The translations under genes were made by a program, and so were the position numbers. From Prochlorococcus sp. scB245a_520K10 (GTDB taxonomy: Bacteria > Cyanobacteriota > Cyanobacteriia > PCC-6307 > Cyanobiaceae), in NCBI GenBank assembly GCA_000634515.1, contig JFNU01000004.1, positions 186,001 through 250,000 on the forward strand: a stretch of DNA of 64,000 nt. Direction: 5' to 3'. The notes below the pieces were generated by a model. It saw nothing but the letters and a program-made list of their open reading frames with translations. It was not told the DNA's origin and searched no databases. Shown here piece by piece: positions 9,656 to 17,853 of the stretch (the stretch's first letter is position 1; each line of letters begins with the position of its first letter).

Positions 9656-9862
9656 ATGAAAGTGATTTCATCTTCTCCTTATGCCCCTTTTAACTCAAAA
9701 GAGTGGAATTCTCTAATAAGCAAAAAAGAAAAGTTTGAAAATACTCCAATAAAGATTCAAAAAAAATTTTATAGAACTTTTACTCTTAAGAAGATTGAAA
9801 AAGATGAACTTTTGCAAGAAAAGAATGAATTGCATCAACAAATGCAACTTGTATTCGCATAA
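9656..9862 (+). CDS. Hypothetical basic protein, 68 residues
   Basis: The protein has a proline/serine-rich start (MKVISSSPYAPFNSKEWNSL) and a helical, lysine/glutamate-rich remainder ending in EKNELHQQMQLVFA. No domain is recognised. A perfect dyad with LexA-like features sits immediately upstream (9620-9647), so stress-regulated expression is plausible but unproven. Confidence 0.65.
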   Translation: MKVISSSPYAPFNSKEWNSLISKKEKFENTPIKIQKKFYRTFTLKKIEKDELLQEKNELHQQMQLVFA

Positions 9863-9951
9863 AAAATTTCAACTAACAATCTTTTTATTGAATATTATTT
9901 TACGAGATCCAATTTTTTGTTAGATTAGTAGAAAGACAAGAAGGTTTTAAT

Positions 9952-10242
9952 TTGGCTGTAGATCGAGAACTTTTAAAAGAGGTTACCCAAGAACTTTGGA
10001 ATACTGTAAAAAAATTAAGACCAGAAATTGATCGGCAAACCCGACTTCAATTGGTTTTAAAGGCTTTATTGACTATTGGAGATTTGCCGGATCAAATGCA
10101 GGCTGCAATGGTAGTAGGAGTTTGTGCAGAAATGGATAAGAGTGATATTGATAATGCTGAAACTAATTCACTAACAAAAGATGCAAGCGGAGTTGATACT
10201 TCTACAGGAAGAAAAGTTGTTAGAAGAAGTTCAGCTAAATAA
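9952..10242 (+). CDS. Conserved picocyanobacterial hypothetical protein, 96 residues
   Basis: It starts at TTG. A helical N-terminal domain (residues 1-65) contains the repeated acidic/basic pattern 'ELLKEVTQELWNTVKKLRPE' and 'LQLVLKALLTIGDLPDQMQA'. The C-terminus is a flexible S/T/D-rich tail ending GRKVVRRSSAK. I believe it belongs to a small family known only from Prochlorococcus and Synechococcus (TIGR03894-like, from memory). Function is unknown. Confidence 0.75.
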   Translation: MAVDRELLKEVTQELWNTVKKLRPEIDRQTRLQLVLKALLTIGDLPDQMQAAMVVGVCAEMDKSDIDNAETNSLTKDASGVDTSTGRKVVRRSSAK

Positions 10243-10254
10243 ACTTCAAAATTA

Positions 10255-10458
10255 TCATCCTTTAATTTTCTTTGATTGGCTTTTATTAAGTCGATTGAAT
10301 AGATAATATGAAATTACAAGTAAAAGGGGGACAAATATTGAATGTAAAGTCATCATTAATTCTGTTTGGCCCATTCCTATAAGATTTGAATCGCTTGGAA
10401 GTTGCTCTGACCAAGTGCCAACTAAATGCCAGGCTTGAGGGATTGATAAGAAAAACAT
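10255..10458 (-). CDS. Small membrane protein, 67 residues
   Basis: A short hydrophobic N-terminus (MFFLSIPQAWHLVGTW) is followed by a polar loop and a single strong membrane helix at about residues 38-58 (LHSIFVPLLLVISYYLF), ending in a lysine-rich tail. It converges with the 96-residue gene, 12 bases apart. An overlapping frame at 10286-10468 is a shadow. No family is recognised. Confidence 0.6.
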   Translation of the reverse strand: MFFLSIPQAWHLVGTWSEQLPSDSNLIGMGQTELMMTLHSIFVPLLLVISYYLFNRLNKSQSKKIKG

Positions 10459-10578
10459 ATAAGAGCAATAAGTTAAATTTATGTTCAGATAAAGATTATC
10501 ATTATTGAATGTTTTTGCCTTTTTTATTCTTATTTCTTAACTAAGTAAGTGATCGTAGAGTTATAAAAATAACTTGAC

Positions 10579-12108
10579 TCATAAATTTATTTTTCTAAGA
10601 AGAGTTTTAAATTCTTTTTTACCAATAATTTTTTCAGCTGCGTAAGCACCGCTTGCTGAAACAGCAGGAATTCCAATACCCGGAAATGTACTTGCACCAC
10701 AAGTAAATAAATTTTTTACTGGAGTTTTGCAGCCTGGGAAAAGACCTTTTGCTGCAGATAATGCAGGACCGTAACTGCCGCAATGGGTATTAGTAAATTT
10801 TTTATGAGTAATTGGGGTCCCTAACATCTTTAAATCTATCCTTTCATCTATGTCCGGGATGAATTTTCTCACTGCATCAAGGAATATTGAACATCTTTCT
10901 TCTTTCAAATTTTTATATGCTAATTCTTTTGAATTAAGGTTTTCCCAAATTTCCCATGGTTCATTTGCTGGAGTATACCCATGGAGAACATGTTTTCCTT
11001 TAGGGGCCATATTTTTATCTAATACAGATGGGATTGAAAATACAGCTATATTTCTTTCTGCGGTTATACCTTTATCCCAGTCATCAACATGTATCGCATG
11101 TATTGGCAAATTTTCAAGACCATCAGCATCAAAACCTAAATGTATATGAAGGAAAGAATCACATTTATTGGGGTTTAATGCTTTGGGTTTCCATTTTTTT
11201 GAGATTTCATTTGGAATTAATTTTTTTAAATTCCAAACATCAGTATTCATTACAACAGATTCACAACTATAAATAGAACCATTCTCTAGGGTTATACTTG
11301 TCGCTAAATTTTTATTAAAGTTAATTGTTTTCACCCTTGAAGAGAGTAATAATTCTCCTCCATTTTTTTTAAATCCATTAATTAGGGCTTTTATAATAGA
11401 TTCACTACCTCCTTTGGGATATTCAAGGTAGGAATTTGGTTCAAACCATTCGTTAAATAAAGTAGCCATTGCAGCTGTATTTGTATCATGCATTGACATA
11501 CCACTTATCAAAAAGCTCAATAAATCAACCCAATTCCTGAGAAAAGGATCCTCTAGATGATTATTTACTAAATTCCCAAAGCCCTTATTAATTTTTGGTA
11601 TTTGATTGATATTAGGTAAAAATTTTGAGGTTAAATTTATTAAATCTAAGAAATTGATTGATTCGGGAGAAAATGAGAGTAAAGGTATTTCATTTATTAT
11701 TTGGCTAAGAGGTTTTATTCCGGAAATAAATGATTCCCATTCCATGACAGATTTCTCACCTCTTAAAGTTTTAATTGTTCGTTTAAAAGGTTCTTCCCCA
11801 ACATCAAGATTAAAATTCCCTTCTGGGACAATTACTTGCCAACCTTTGTATTGAAATAGTTCAACTTCTTCATCAAGTAGTTTAAGAATTTGCCCTAAGG
11901 GATTAGTTGTCGGCCATTTACCTATTCCACTCCACAATGAAGGACCTGATTCGAAGGTATAGCCTTTTTTTTTGAAACTGTGAGCAACACCTCCTGGTTG
12001 GTTATGTGCTTCACATATAAGTACTTTTTTGCCTGATAAAGCTAAAATCGAACCGCAACATAATCCCCCGATTCCGCTACCGATTATTACAACATCGTAT
12101 TTACCCAT
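10579..12108 (-). CDS. FAD-dependent phytoene-desaturase/carotenoid-isomerase-like oxidoreductase
   Basis: The N-terminal dinucleotide-binding motif GSGIGG (residues 10-15) and an acidic residue at the end of the second strand (LICEA) show an FAD-binding Rossmann fold. The C-terminus carries the family's second FAD signature (TCGASTFPGIGIPAVSASG). The 509-residue length and 'FESGPSLWSG' region match the COG1233 group that includes CrtISO and bacterial CrtI. Which carotenoid, or other isoprenoid, it acts on cannot be said from sequence. It is monocistronic on the minus strand. Confidence 0.85.
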   Translation of the reverse strand: MGKYDVVIIGSGIGGLCCGSILALSGKKVLICEAHNQPGGVAHSFKKKGYTFESGPSLWSGIGKWPTTNPLGQILKLLDEEVELFQYKGWQVIVPEGNFNLDVGEEPFKRTIKTLRGEKSVMEWESFISGIKPLSQIINEIPLLSFSPESINFLDLINLTSKFLPNINQIPKINKGFGNLVNNHLEDPFLRNWVDLLSFLISGMSMHDTNTAAMATLFNEWFEPNSYLEYPKGGSESIIKALINGFKKNGGELLLSSRVKTINFNKNLATSITLENGSIYSCESVVMNTDVWNLKKLIPNEISKKWKPKALNPNKCDSFLHIHLGFDADGLENLPIHAIHVDDWDKGITAERNIAVFSIPSVLDKNMAPKGKHVLHGYTPANEPWEIWENLNSKELAYKNLKEERCSIFLDAVRKFIPDIDERIDLKMLGTPITHKKFTNTHCGSYGPALSAAKGLFPGCKTPVKNLFTCGASTFPGIGIPAVSASGAYAAEKIIGKKEFKTLLRKINL

Positions 12109-12147
12109 TAAATATTTTCTTCGCTCTTCTCTTAAAACTAATTAGTT

Positions 12148-12258
12148 TTAGACAAATGTATTAGTTGAGGTTGTAATACTTAGTACAACAGCTAGGAAGA
12201 ATATGTAAGGAACTGCTTTTAAAGGTATGTATCCTTGGCTTTTTGAAATAAAATCCAT
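12148..12258 (-). CDS. Small membrane protein, 36 residues
   Basis: Frame MDFISKSQGYIPLKAVPYIF and onward has one membrane helix (about residues 16-30) and a threonine/serine-rich C-terminus. Its opening MDFI-K resembles that of another tiny membrane gene at 19365-19460, suggesting a family of small proteins. It is located immediately upstream of the CrtISO-like gene on the same strand, 39 bases away. Confidence 0.45.
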   Translation of the reverse strand: MDFISKSQGYIPLKAVPYIFFLAVVLSITTSTNTFV

Positions 12259-12406
12259 TAGTTTAGTTACTTTATGTAAATATAATAACGAGATCTTGTT
12301 CCTTATGTGTGCCTAAAAATTATTTTTTTAGAAATATATTGAAACAAAGAAATCTTTTTGGAGAGATTTTTTTCTAAGAACATTTTTTATGAAGATATCT
12401 TAGTAT

Positions 12407-12916
12407 TTGATTCTTAGATTAAAATCTATTATGAAACACTTTCCTGATATTAATAAGATAAAACTTTTAGAAAAAAATTCTCAAAAGAATGGCAGCGGGA
12501 TATCATATGAGGAATTGTTAGGAAAATGGAAGTTTCAGTATGTATGGGGAAAAGATTCAGATGAAATCAAAAATATACCCAGTTCGATTCTCCAAGTATT
12601 GTCGGCAAGACTCGAATTAAGAAGTAAAAATAAAGAGGATCAAATAACTTATGAAATAAAAAATTCAATTAATTTCGGATTATTAAATATTACTTTTATA
12701 GGCAGAGCAGAATTAAAAGGGCTTAGACCTTTGCTAACTTTTTATTTTGAAGAATTGAAAATTAGTATTAGTAGTTTTTTAATATTTAATAAGGAATTAA
12801 AAAAACCAGAAGATAAAAAAATGCCTTTTTTCTCACTTGTAGGAATTAGCAATAAGGATAAATGGTTATGTGCTCGAGGCAGGGGGGGAGGGCTTGCAAT
12901 ATGGGTTAAGTCTTAA
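12407..12916 (+). CDS. Conserved cyanobacterial protein, PAP/fibrillin-like (tentative)
   Basis: The protein is 169 residues from a TTG start, or 161 from the internal ATG at 12431. The pattern 'YEELLGKWKFQYVW', a central beta-rich stretch 'INFGLLNITFIGRAELKG', and the C-terminal 'WLCARGRGGGLAIWVKS' recall the lipocalin-like PAP/fibrillin proteins that bind lipids near thylakoid membranes. The assignment rests on a loose pattern only. It converges with the Nif11-like gene, one base apart. Confidence 0.65.
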   Translation: MILRLKSIMKHFPDINKIKLLEKNSQKNGSGISYEELLGKWKFQYVWGKDSDEIKNIPSSILQVLSARLELRSKNKEDQITYEIKNSINFGLLNITFIGRAELKGLRPLLTFYFEELKISISSFLIFNKELKKPEDKKMPFFSLVGISNKDKWLCARGRGGGLAIWVKS

Positions 12917-12917
12917 T

Positions 12918-13133
12918 TTAGTGGTATTCTCCTGGATGATCTACCTTCCTTACTGTAACTTTATCAACTTTTTGTCCATTAAATCTTAAGAGATCATCTC
13001 CTGAAAAGTCATAACCTAAGCGTTGACCTATTAAGGCTACATCATCTGCTGTAGAGGATGATGTGACCTGCGTTTTTAAGTCTTCATCAGATTGCATCTT
13101 AATTAAAAATTTTCTTATTTCAGAAAAACTCAT
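12918..13133 (-). CDS. Nif11-domain small protein
   Basis: The first 50 residues carry the Nif11 pattern: FLIKMQSDEDLKTQV, 'ADDVALIGQRLGYDFSGDDL'. Nif11 domains occur as stand-alone proteins and as leaders of ribosomal natural-product precursors. Here the C-terminal 20 residues (after residue 51) contain no Gly-Gly cleavage site or Cys/Ser-rich core, so a precursor role looks unlikely. No modification enzyme lies nearby. Function is unknown. Confidence 0.8.
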   Translation of the reverse strand: MSFSEIRKFLIKMQSDEDLKTQVTSSSTADDVALIGQRLGYDFSGDDLLRFNGQKVDKVTVRKVDHPGEYH

Positions 13134-13224
13134 TATTAGAATTTGATTGATTGATTTTAAATAATTTATAAAAATCTTTTTCTTATTAAGAACAAGATAA
13201 ATAGATAATTATTATACTATTTTT

Positions 13225-13542
13225 ATGACTTACTTATTCCTCTATGTAGTTGGCATAACTTTAATATGGTGGACGTATCGTGTTGGTTGGCTTGAGGCGC
13301 TCAAAACAGTAATTAAAGTTATAGTTCCTTCTGCACTTATTATTTTATTTAACATTAAGGCTGGAAGGTTACTTTTTAAAAGCCCCGTAGTCGGTTTATT
13401 AAGCGCTTTGCCTACCTCTATTTTTATTTTTAGAGGGTCATTACCTCTAGTTAGTTATATTAATAATTGGATTGAAAATAAAATAAATAAGTATGATGAC
13501 TCGGAAGTGATAGATACTGATTCTGTGCCTTTAGATGATTAA
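13225..13542 (+). CDS. Conserved membrane protein, 105 residues
   Basis: Three hydrophobic segments (about residues 3-18, 28-44 and 54-76) precede an acidic soluble tail with a run of Asp residues (YDDSEVIDTDSVPLDD). An internal 'GWLEALKTVIKVIVPS' amphipathic stretch links the first two. No family is recognised. It diverges from the Nif11 gene (91-base spacer) and converges with the 161-residue gene, one base apart. Confidence 0.7.
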   Translation: MTYLFLYVVGITLIWWTYRVGWLEALKTVIKVIVPSALIILFNIKAGRLLFKSPVVGLLSALPTSIFIFRGSLPLVSYINNWIENKINKYDDSEVIDTDSVPLDD

Positions 13543-13543
13543 T

Positions 13544-14029
13544 TCAATCAAAGCCAAGAAATAATTCTTTATGTACAACAAGAACATCAAATAAACTTGT
13601 TTCATGAATAGGACTTAATGGAATTTTGTCTATATTCAATGCTTCTGCGCAAATTAAATGTGCATCCCATTTTGTATCGTGATCACTAATTTCAATTGAC
13701 CACTCGATTACTTTTTTGAAATGATCTGGCATCTCTGAACCAATTTTTCTGCAAATTTGACATAGAACTGACAAAAGAGGAGGTTTTGATGGCCTTTTTA
13801 AATCTTTAATAAGACTTGGTTGTGTAAAAACGCTTGTATAGCGAATATAGTCTATTAATTCATATTCTTCTTTAGTAAGAGCTGCTTTATCTAATGCTCT
13901 TTCAAATTCTTCCACGGGAGTTATGGGCCTATCCAAGATATTAGTTGTTACTGTTTTATTTCTTTGAAAGATTCTTGTTTTCTGAATCTGGTTTTTCTTG
14001 ACTAATTTCTTTTGTTTGATTGCTTTCAA
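13544..14029 (-). CDS. Conserved cyanobacterial hypothetical protein, 161 residues
   Basis: The first 26 residues are very basic (MKAIKQKKLVKKNQIQK) and lie inside the end of tatA. The rest is soluble, with conserved-looking blocks 'RPITPVEEFERALDKAALTKEEYELIDYIRYTSVFTQPSL' broken by prolines, and a cysteine pair LCQICRK. A start inside, at the TTG at 13934-13936, would remove most of the overlap and leave the conserved part intact. Function is unknown. Confidence 0.7.
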   Translation of the reverse strand: MKAIKQKKLVKKNQIQKTRIFQRNKTVTTNILDRPITPVEEFERALDKAALTKEEYELIDYIRYTSVFTQPSLIKDLKRPSKPPLLSVLCQICRKIGSEMPDHFKKVIEWSIEISDHDTKWDAHLICAEALNIDKIPLSPIHETSLFDVLVVHKELFLGFD

Positions 14030-14231
14030 TAGATTTAGAAGATTTCTCTTTGTCTTCTTCGTTCATAACTTGATCGATTTCATTTTGAAATTCATTCGAC
14101 GCTTTTTTAAGACTTTTCAAAGTTTTACCAAGCTGTTTTCCTAATTCTGGAAGTTTTTTTGGACCAAAAATTAAAAGAGCTAAGATAAGTATTACAGTAA
14201 CTTCAGGCAAACCTACACCAAAAATATTCAT
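13956..14231 (-). CDS. tatA: Twin-arginine translocase subunit TatA/E
   Basis: Forms the protein-conducting element of the Tat pathway for folded proteins across the thylakoid and plasma membranes. Residues 1-22 are the single membrane helix, followed by the family hallmark FGPKKLPELGKQLGK and an amphipathic helix, then a charged tail rich in Glu, Lys and Ser. At 91 residues it fits the TatA/Hcf106 size. Its 3' end overlaps the next gene by 74 bases as drawn, probably because that gene's start is placed too far upstream. Confidence 0.93.
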   Translation of the reverse strand: MNIFGVGLPEVTVILILALLIFGPKKLPELGKQLGKTLKSLKKASNEFQNEIDQVMNEEDKEKSSKSIESNQTKEISQEKPDSENKNLSKK

Positions 14232-14315
14232 AGCTGATAACTATTTAGCTAATTAGAAGATCTATTATTAAATATAGTCAAATCATGTGAAAAATTCATT
14301 CTTGGAATAGCTTTA

Positions 14316-14459
14316 TTAATATAAAAAAATTTTGAAAAATAGAATTGTTATTAATACTCCTTTAAAGAAAACTAACCAAAGTAATTGATAATCACTCAAT
14401 TTTAATTTTTTTTGGTACCAATTTATAAAAGTTTTATGTTTATCTATTAATTTTTTCAT
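14316..14459 (-). CDS. Small membrane protein, 47 residues, unrecognised
   Basis: A basic N-terminus (MKKLIDKHKTFINWYQKKLK) is followed by a hydrophobic helix (LLWLVFFKGVLITILFFKIF). The charge layout puts the N-terminus in the cytoplasm. The frame lies alone in the spacer between tatA and the small secreted protein gene. Confidence 0.45.
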   Translation of the reverse strand: MKKLIDKHKTFINWYQKKLKLSDYQLLWLVFFKGVLITILFFKIFLY

Positions 14460-14639
14460 TTTCAAAGAGATTATTTATCACTATCACTAATTTTATCTTA
14501 ATTTCTTTTATTATTATTTTATAGAAAACCTAGATTCAACTCAAATTAGTTTAATCTATTTAATTTTAATCTTATTCTAAATTAATTTTTTTTCTAAAAT
14601 ATTGAAACTATTCGCTAAATATCTACTATCTTAAAAAAA

Positions 14640-14873
14640 ATGAAGTACTTATTTGTTGTTTTTTACCTATTTTTTCTAATCTATCCAGCTAAAGCCGTTA
14701 CCACAAAAATGTTTAAAGTATTGGATACGTGTGCAAGATATCGACTCGGTGAGATTAATGCTGATGAGGCTATAGAAAAATTAAAATTAAAGAATTCTTC
14801 TCCTAGTAAACCAAAGGATATAGTAAGGAAATATTGCTCTGTATTTACTCCAAATGAAAAAATTGAATTTTAA
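14640..14873 (+). CDS. Small secreted protein, 77 residues
   Basis: An N-terminal signal peptide (residues 1-19, ending in the cleavage-like AKA) precedes a 58-residue mature protein with two cysteines (DTCARYR and KYCSVF) that could form one disulfide. The mature part is helical and charged. It is probably periplasmic. No family is recognised. Confidence 0.65.
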   Translation: MKYLFVVFYLFFLIYPAKAVTTKMFKVLDTCARYRLGEINADEAIEKLKLKNSSPSKPKDIVRKYCSVFTPNEKIEF

Positions 14874-14889
14874 TCTAAGCAATACATAT

Positions 14890-15024
14890 TTAATTATTCT
14901 TTTTTAAATTATCTTTAGTTTTGTTCCGTATTTCTTTAACTTTTCTAAAATTAGTTATTTTTAAATTAAAAATAACTCCCAAAAAAAGAATAAGAAATAA
15001 AAAAATATAAATTATTAATTCCAT
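14890..15024 (-). CDS. Small membrane protein, 44 residues
   Basis: A strongly hydrophobic N-terminal helix (MELIIYIFLFLILFLGVIFN) is followed by a basic tail (about ten Lys/Arg). The layout is that of a small anchored protein with a cytoplasmic basic tail. It converges with the small secreted protein gene. No family is recognised. Confidence 0.45.
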   Translation of the reverse strand: MELIIYIFLFLILFLGVIFNLKITNFRKVKEIRNKTKDNLKKNN

Positions 15025-15117
15025 AATATTGAATTAATAAATCCACCTTAGTTTATTTCCATAATTTTTTAGTATCTTTTAAAACAAAAAAACTGACTTT
15101 AATAATAGTTATTTACT

Positions 15118-15624
15118 TTGAAGGCCACAAAAAAAACATATAAACCTCTAATATGGAACTTTATAAGAACTGTTGTGCAGATTGGAGATAAAATTCCAGA
15201 ATTTTCTTTGCTGGATCAAAATGGAGTAAAAAGATCAAATAAGGGATTAAAAAGTCCCCTTGTTTTGTTTTTTTATCCAAAAGATGATACGCCGGGTTGC
15301 ACTATAGAAGTTTGCGGATTTAGAGATAAATATGACTTATTTAAAGTATTAGGTGCGCAAGTTTGGGGAGTAAGTAATGGAAGTACCTCAAGTCATTTGG
15401 CATTTGCTAATAAAAATAAATTACAATATCCACTACTTTGCGACACGAATGACTCTCTTAGGAAAACTTTTAAAGTTCCTAAAGTATTAGGTTTTATGGA
15501 TGGTAGGGTAACTTACGTTATTGATCGCAAAGGGACAGTTAGGCATATTTTTAGAGATTTATTGAATGGTCCTGAACACATTAAAGAGGCTATTAGAGTA
15601 CTTAAGGAAATTCAAAATCAATAA
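15118..15624 (+). CDS. bcp: Peroxiredoxin Q / bacterioferritin comigratory protein
   Basis: A thioredoxin-dependent thiol peroxidase that reduces H2O2 and organic peroxides. The peroxidatic and resolving cysteines are Cys61 and Cys66 in DTPGCTIEVCGFRD, the 1-Cys-x4-Cys spacing of the PrxQ class. The listed TTG start adds about 19 residues that the family lacks; the GTG at 15175, giving MQIGDKIPEF, better matches typical PrxQ N-termini. Length from there is about 149 residues. Confidence 0.93.
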   Translation: MKATKKTYKPLIWNFIRTVVQIGDKIPEFSLLDQNGVKRSNKGLKSPLVLFFYPKDDTPGCTIEVCGFRDKYDLFKVLGAQVWGVSNGSTSSHLAFANKNKLQYPLLCDTNDSLRKTFKVPKVLGFMDGRVTYVIDRKGTVRHIFRDLLNGPEHIKEAIRVLKEIQNQ

Positions 15625-15691
15625 ATTATTATTCAAAGAATTTTAGATTAATAAGTTTTGTTTTATTATGGTTTCAGCTTTTTTTTAATAT

Positions 15692-15964
15692 ATGAACAAA
15701 ATGGGAATGCAGGCTGTTGATCTTGCTATTCAAAATGGAGTGGATCTTGACGGTACTCCAATCCCTCAAAAAATGCTAGATCTATATAACAGAATTATGG
15801 ATGAGGAGAATAAAAGACAAAGAAGTGGTGTTAAAAAATCAATGAGAAATAGATGCGTCAAAACGGGTTCTAAGCATTTTGATAAAGAAACATTGAATCA
15901 ATTATTAATAGACTCGGGATGGGAAGGTCTCAAAGAAAAGGAAATTTTATTTTTTTATAACTAA
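15692..15964 (+). CDS. Conserved picocyanobacterial hypothetical protein, 90 residues
   Basis: Starts at one of three close Met codons (MNKMGM). The pattern 'GVDLDGTPIPQKMLDLYNRIMDEENKRQRSGVKKSMRNRCVKTGSKHFDK' contains a basic middle segment, interrupted only by one cysteine, that could contact nucleic acid. The C-terminus is more hydrophobic (LLIDSGWEGL). I know no named family. It lies 67 bases downstream of the peroxiredoxin gene on the same strand. Confidence 0.7.
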   Translation: MNKMGMQAVDLAIQNGVDLDGTPIPQKMLDLYNRIMDEENKRQRSGVKKSMRNRCVKTGSKHFDKETLNQLLIDSGWEGLKEKEILFFYN

Positions 15965-16062
15965 AAAAATTTTTAATTATCTTAAAAATTATTTATGGTA
16001 ATTTTTTACTTAAATTAAGAAACTGAGAAATAATTAAATATTTTTTTTTCTAATTTTTTGAA

Positions 16063-16407
16063 TTATTTAAACCATCCTTTTTTGTTAGAGGAAATTATTT
16101 TTTCTTTTTCAGCTTTTGTTTTATTACTTGCTTTTTTGAAAGCAAAGTAGGCTTCTATAACAGTAACTATTGATATGAAAAAAAGACCAGAAATTCCAAT
16201 TATTTGTTCGCTTTGAGAAGGTTCTGAATCTCCTTGAAAAAAAAAACCTAAAGCGAACCAGACAGTACTAGCAGTGATGGTAAAAAAATAGGGTTTCCAT
16301 CTTCGTTGATATAAATAACCCGAGCCTAAACCAGGAAGAAAATTTAAAAAAGATGCTACCCACCCTTTTGAAGATGCAAGTATTTCGTCTTTTGAGGGAT
16401 AAGACAT
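16063..16407 (-). CDS. Conserved two-span membrane protein, 114 residues
   Basis: A soluble N-terminus with 'FLPGLGSGYLYQRRWKPY' precedes membrane segments at about residues 40-58 and 69-89, and a lysine-rich C-terminal tail. The Gly-x-Gly-Tyr-x-Tyr-Gln-Arg-Arg pattern recalls small TM2-like proteins, but the match is partial. Another tiny membrane gene (16413-16517) ends 5 bases upstream of its start on the same strand. Confidence 0.7.
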   Translation of the reverse strand: MSYPSKDEILASSKGWVASFLNFLPGLGSGYLYQRRWKPYFFTITASTVWFALGFFFQGDSEPSQSEQIIGISGLFFISIVTVIEAYFAFKKASNKTKAEKEKIISSNKKGWFK

Positions 16408-16412
16408 TTATG

Positions 16413-16517
16413 TTAAGTATTAATTAAATGTGAATTTATATAAGCAAAAGATATTGCTGCACAAATTACCCAGCTAAAGGGTAAGAACATTCTTATTTTT
16501 TCTTTATTTTCATTCAT
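16413..16517 (-). CDS. Small membrane protein, 34 residues
   Basis: Frame MNENKEKIRMFLPFSWVICA and onward has a charged N-terminus and one membrane helix (about residues 11-27). It is located 5 bases upstream of the 114-residue membrane protein gene on the same strand, so the two may be translated together. Confidence 0.45.
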   Translation of the reverse strand: MNENKEKIRMFLPFSWVICAAISFAYINSHLINT

Positions 16518-16586
16518 TTTTTTATTATGGAAAATATTTTCAAAATCTGTGGATTTAATAGATACCTTATAACTAGAAGAATTAAA

Positions 16587-16609
16587 AAAGACGGTTAAAA
16601 ACCGTCTTT
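16587..16609 (-). terminator. Rho-independent terminator for the 16637-16987 gene
   Basis: A perfect 10-base-pair stem (AAAGACGGTT with AACCGTCTTT, loop AAA). Read on the minus strand the hairpin is followed by a T-run, and it lies 28 bases after the stop codon of the minus-strand gene at 16637. Confidence 0.85.
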
Positions 16610-16636
16610 GAAAAAAGTAATTTTTCTAAAAATAAA

Positions 16637-16987
16637 TTATTTATCTTTTGAGGCTGAGAGTACTTTAAGTTCTTTTTTTACTTCTTTTTCTCTCTCTTCA
16701 AGATGTTTTAGTTGAGCTTTAAAAGCATCTTCAAGTCTTACTTTTTGTGTTTTAATTTCATCAAGCTCTTCTTGATGTTGGTTTTTCTTTAACTCCTTCA
16801 TTTCACTATCGGAAATAACATACACTGGGCGATATGAAGGTGTTTCAAAAAGAAGATCAAACATTGAATACATAAGTGAACTTTGAATTAGTACAAATTC
16901 AATATCTGATGATTCTTTGAAATATGAAAGGATAAATACCGAAGATATTGATACGGCAAATACACCGAATTTCGGTTTACCTAACAT
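16637..16987 (-). CDS. Membrane-anchored coiled-coil protein, 116 residues
   Basis: A moderately hydrophobic N-terminus (residues 7-22, then 30-45) precedes a long charged helix at about residues 62-114 (MKELKKNQHQEELDEIKTQK and onward) with heptad-like spacing, suggesting a coiled coil. No named family is recognised. The gene has its own strong terminator at 16587-16609. Confidence 0.7.
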   Translation of the reverse strand: MLGKPKFGVFAVSISSVFILSYFKESSDIEFVLIQSSLMYSMFDLLFETPSYRPVYVISDSEMKELKKNQHQEELDEIKTQKVRLEDAFKAQLKHLEEREKEVKKELKVLSASKDK

Positions 16988-17077
16988 AACCGCCCAGTAT
17001 TTACCGATCTGATTTTAAGGTATATTTAAAAGTATTAAGGAGATGATTCTAAAAATCTAAATTAAAAAGAACTAAAA

Positions 17078-17506
17078 ATGGATTTAAAAATTACTAAAAC
17101 ATTAGTAATCCCATCCAACGAAATTAAATGGCGATTTTCCAGATCCTCCGGTCCTGGAGGGCAAAATGTAAATAAAATTGAAAGCAGAGTAGAGATTATT
17201 TTTAATTTAGAAGATTCCAAAGTATTAAATGATTATCAGAAAGAAATTCTTAAGAGAAACTTGAAAAAAAAATTAGTGAATAATAGCTTACGATTAGCGG
17301 TTCAAGAACACAGAAATCAATTATTAAATAGGCAGCTAGCTTTAATGAAATTTAGTTCAATCATAAAAAATGCTTTAAATAAACCATTTAAATTAAGAAA
17401 ATCTACACAACCTACTAAAGCATCAAAAAAGAAAAGAGTTGAGGTTAAGAAAAAACGTGGCGAATTGAAAAAAAGTAGACAAAAAGAAAAAACATATCAA
17501 ATATGA
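17078..17506 (+). CDS. arfB: Peptidyl-tRNA hydrolase ArfB / class I release-factor-like protein
   Basis: Rescues ribosomes stalled without a stop codon by hydrolysing peptidyl-tRNA. The catalytic GGQ lies in SSGPGGQNVNK (residues 23-33), and the C-terminus is a highly basic tail (KKRVEVKKKRGELKKSRQKEK) that in ArfB enters the mRNA channel. The protein lacks the codon-recognition domain of RF1/RF2. The 142-residue length fits ArfB/YaeJ. Confidence 0.92.
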   Translation: MDLKITKTLVIPSNEIKWRFSRSSGPGGQNVNKIESRVEIIFNLEDSKVLNDYQKEILKRNLKKKLVNNSLRLAVQEHRNQLLNRQLALMKFSSIIKNALNKPFKLRKSTQPTKASKKKRVEVKKKRGELKKSRQKEKTYQI

Positions 17507-17577
17507 ATAAACTAAATAAATATTTCCCTCGCAGATTGCAATCACACATATGATAAATTTAATTTTATTTTGGTTTA

Positions 17578-17826
17578 TTGAATTCAACTAATGATTTTTG
17601 GTTAATTGACTCAAATTTTGTTGGGGTGATGCGTTTCTACAAAGATAAAGATCATTCTGATACATCTATTGATTATATGTTTATTGAAGAAGGAATAATT
17701 ATGGGAATTCATGGAGAAAATCCTCCATTAATGAAAACTAGAAAAAAAATTGATATCGAAGAAGCAAGATTATTATGGCAAAAATTGTTAAATCAAGGTT
17801 GGCAAAAAACTAATAAAAAATGGTGA
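17578..17826 (+). CDS. DUF1651-family protein
   Basis: The 82-residue protein starts at TTG and shows the DUF1651 pattern: WLIDSNFVGVMRFYKD near the start, 'ENPPLMKTRKKIDIEEARLLW' in the middle and 'LLNQGWQKT' at the end. The family is confined to marine picocyanobacteria, often in many copies per genome, and has no known function. Confidence 0.85.
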   Translation: MNSTNDFWLIDSNFVGVMRFYKDKDHSDTSIDYMFIEEGIIMGIHGENPPLMKTRKKIDIEEARLLWQKLLNQGWQKTNKKW

Positions 17827-17853
17827 GGAAATTCTACAAAAACTTTTTTAATA

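Noticed and set aside
10286..10468. Second minus-strand frame over the 67-residue membrane gene
   Set aside because: Shifted frame of the same region with no coherent membrane segment.
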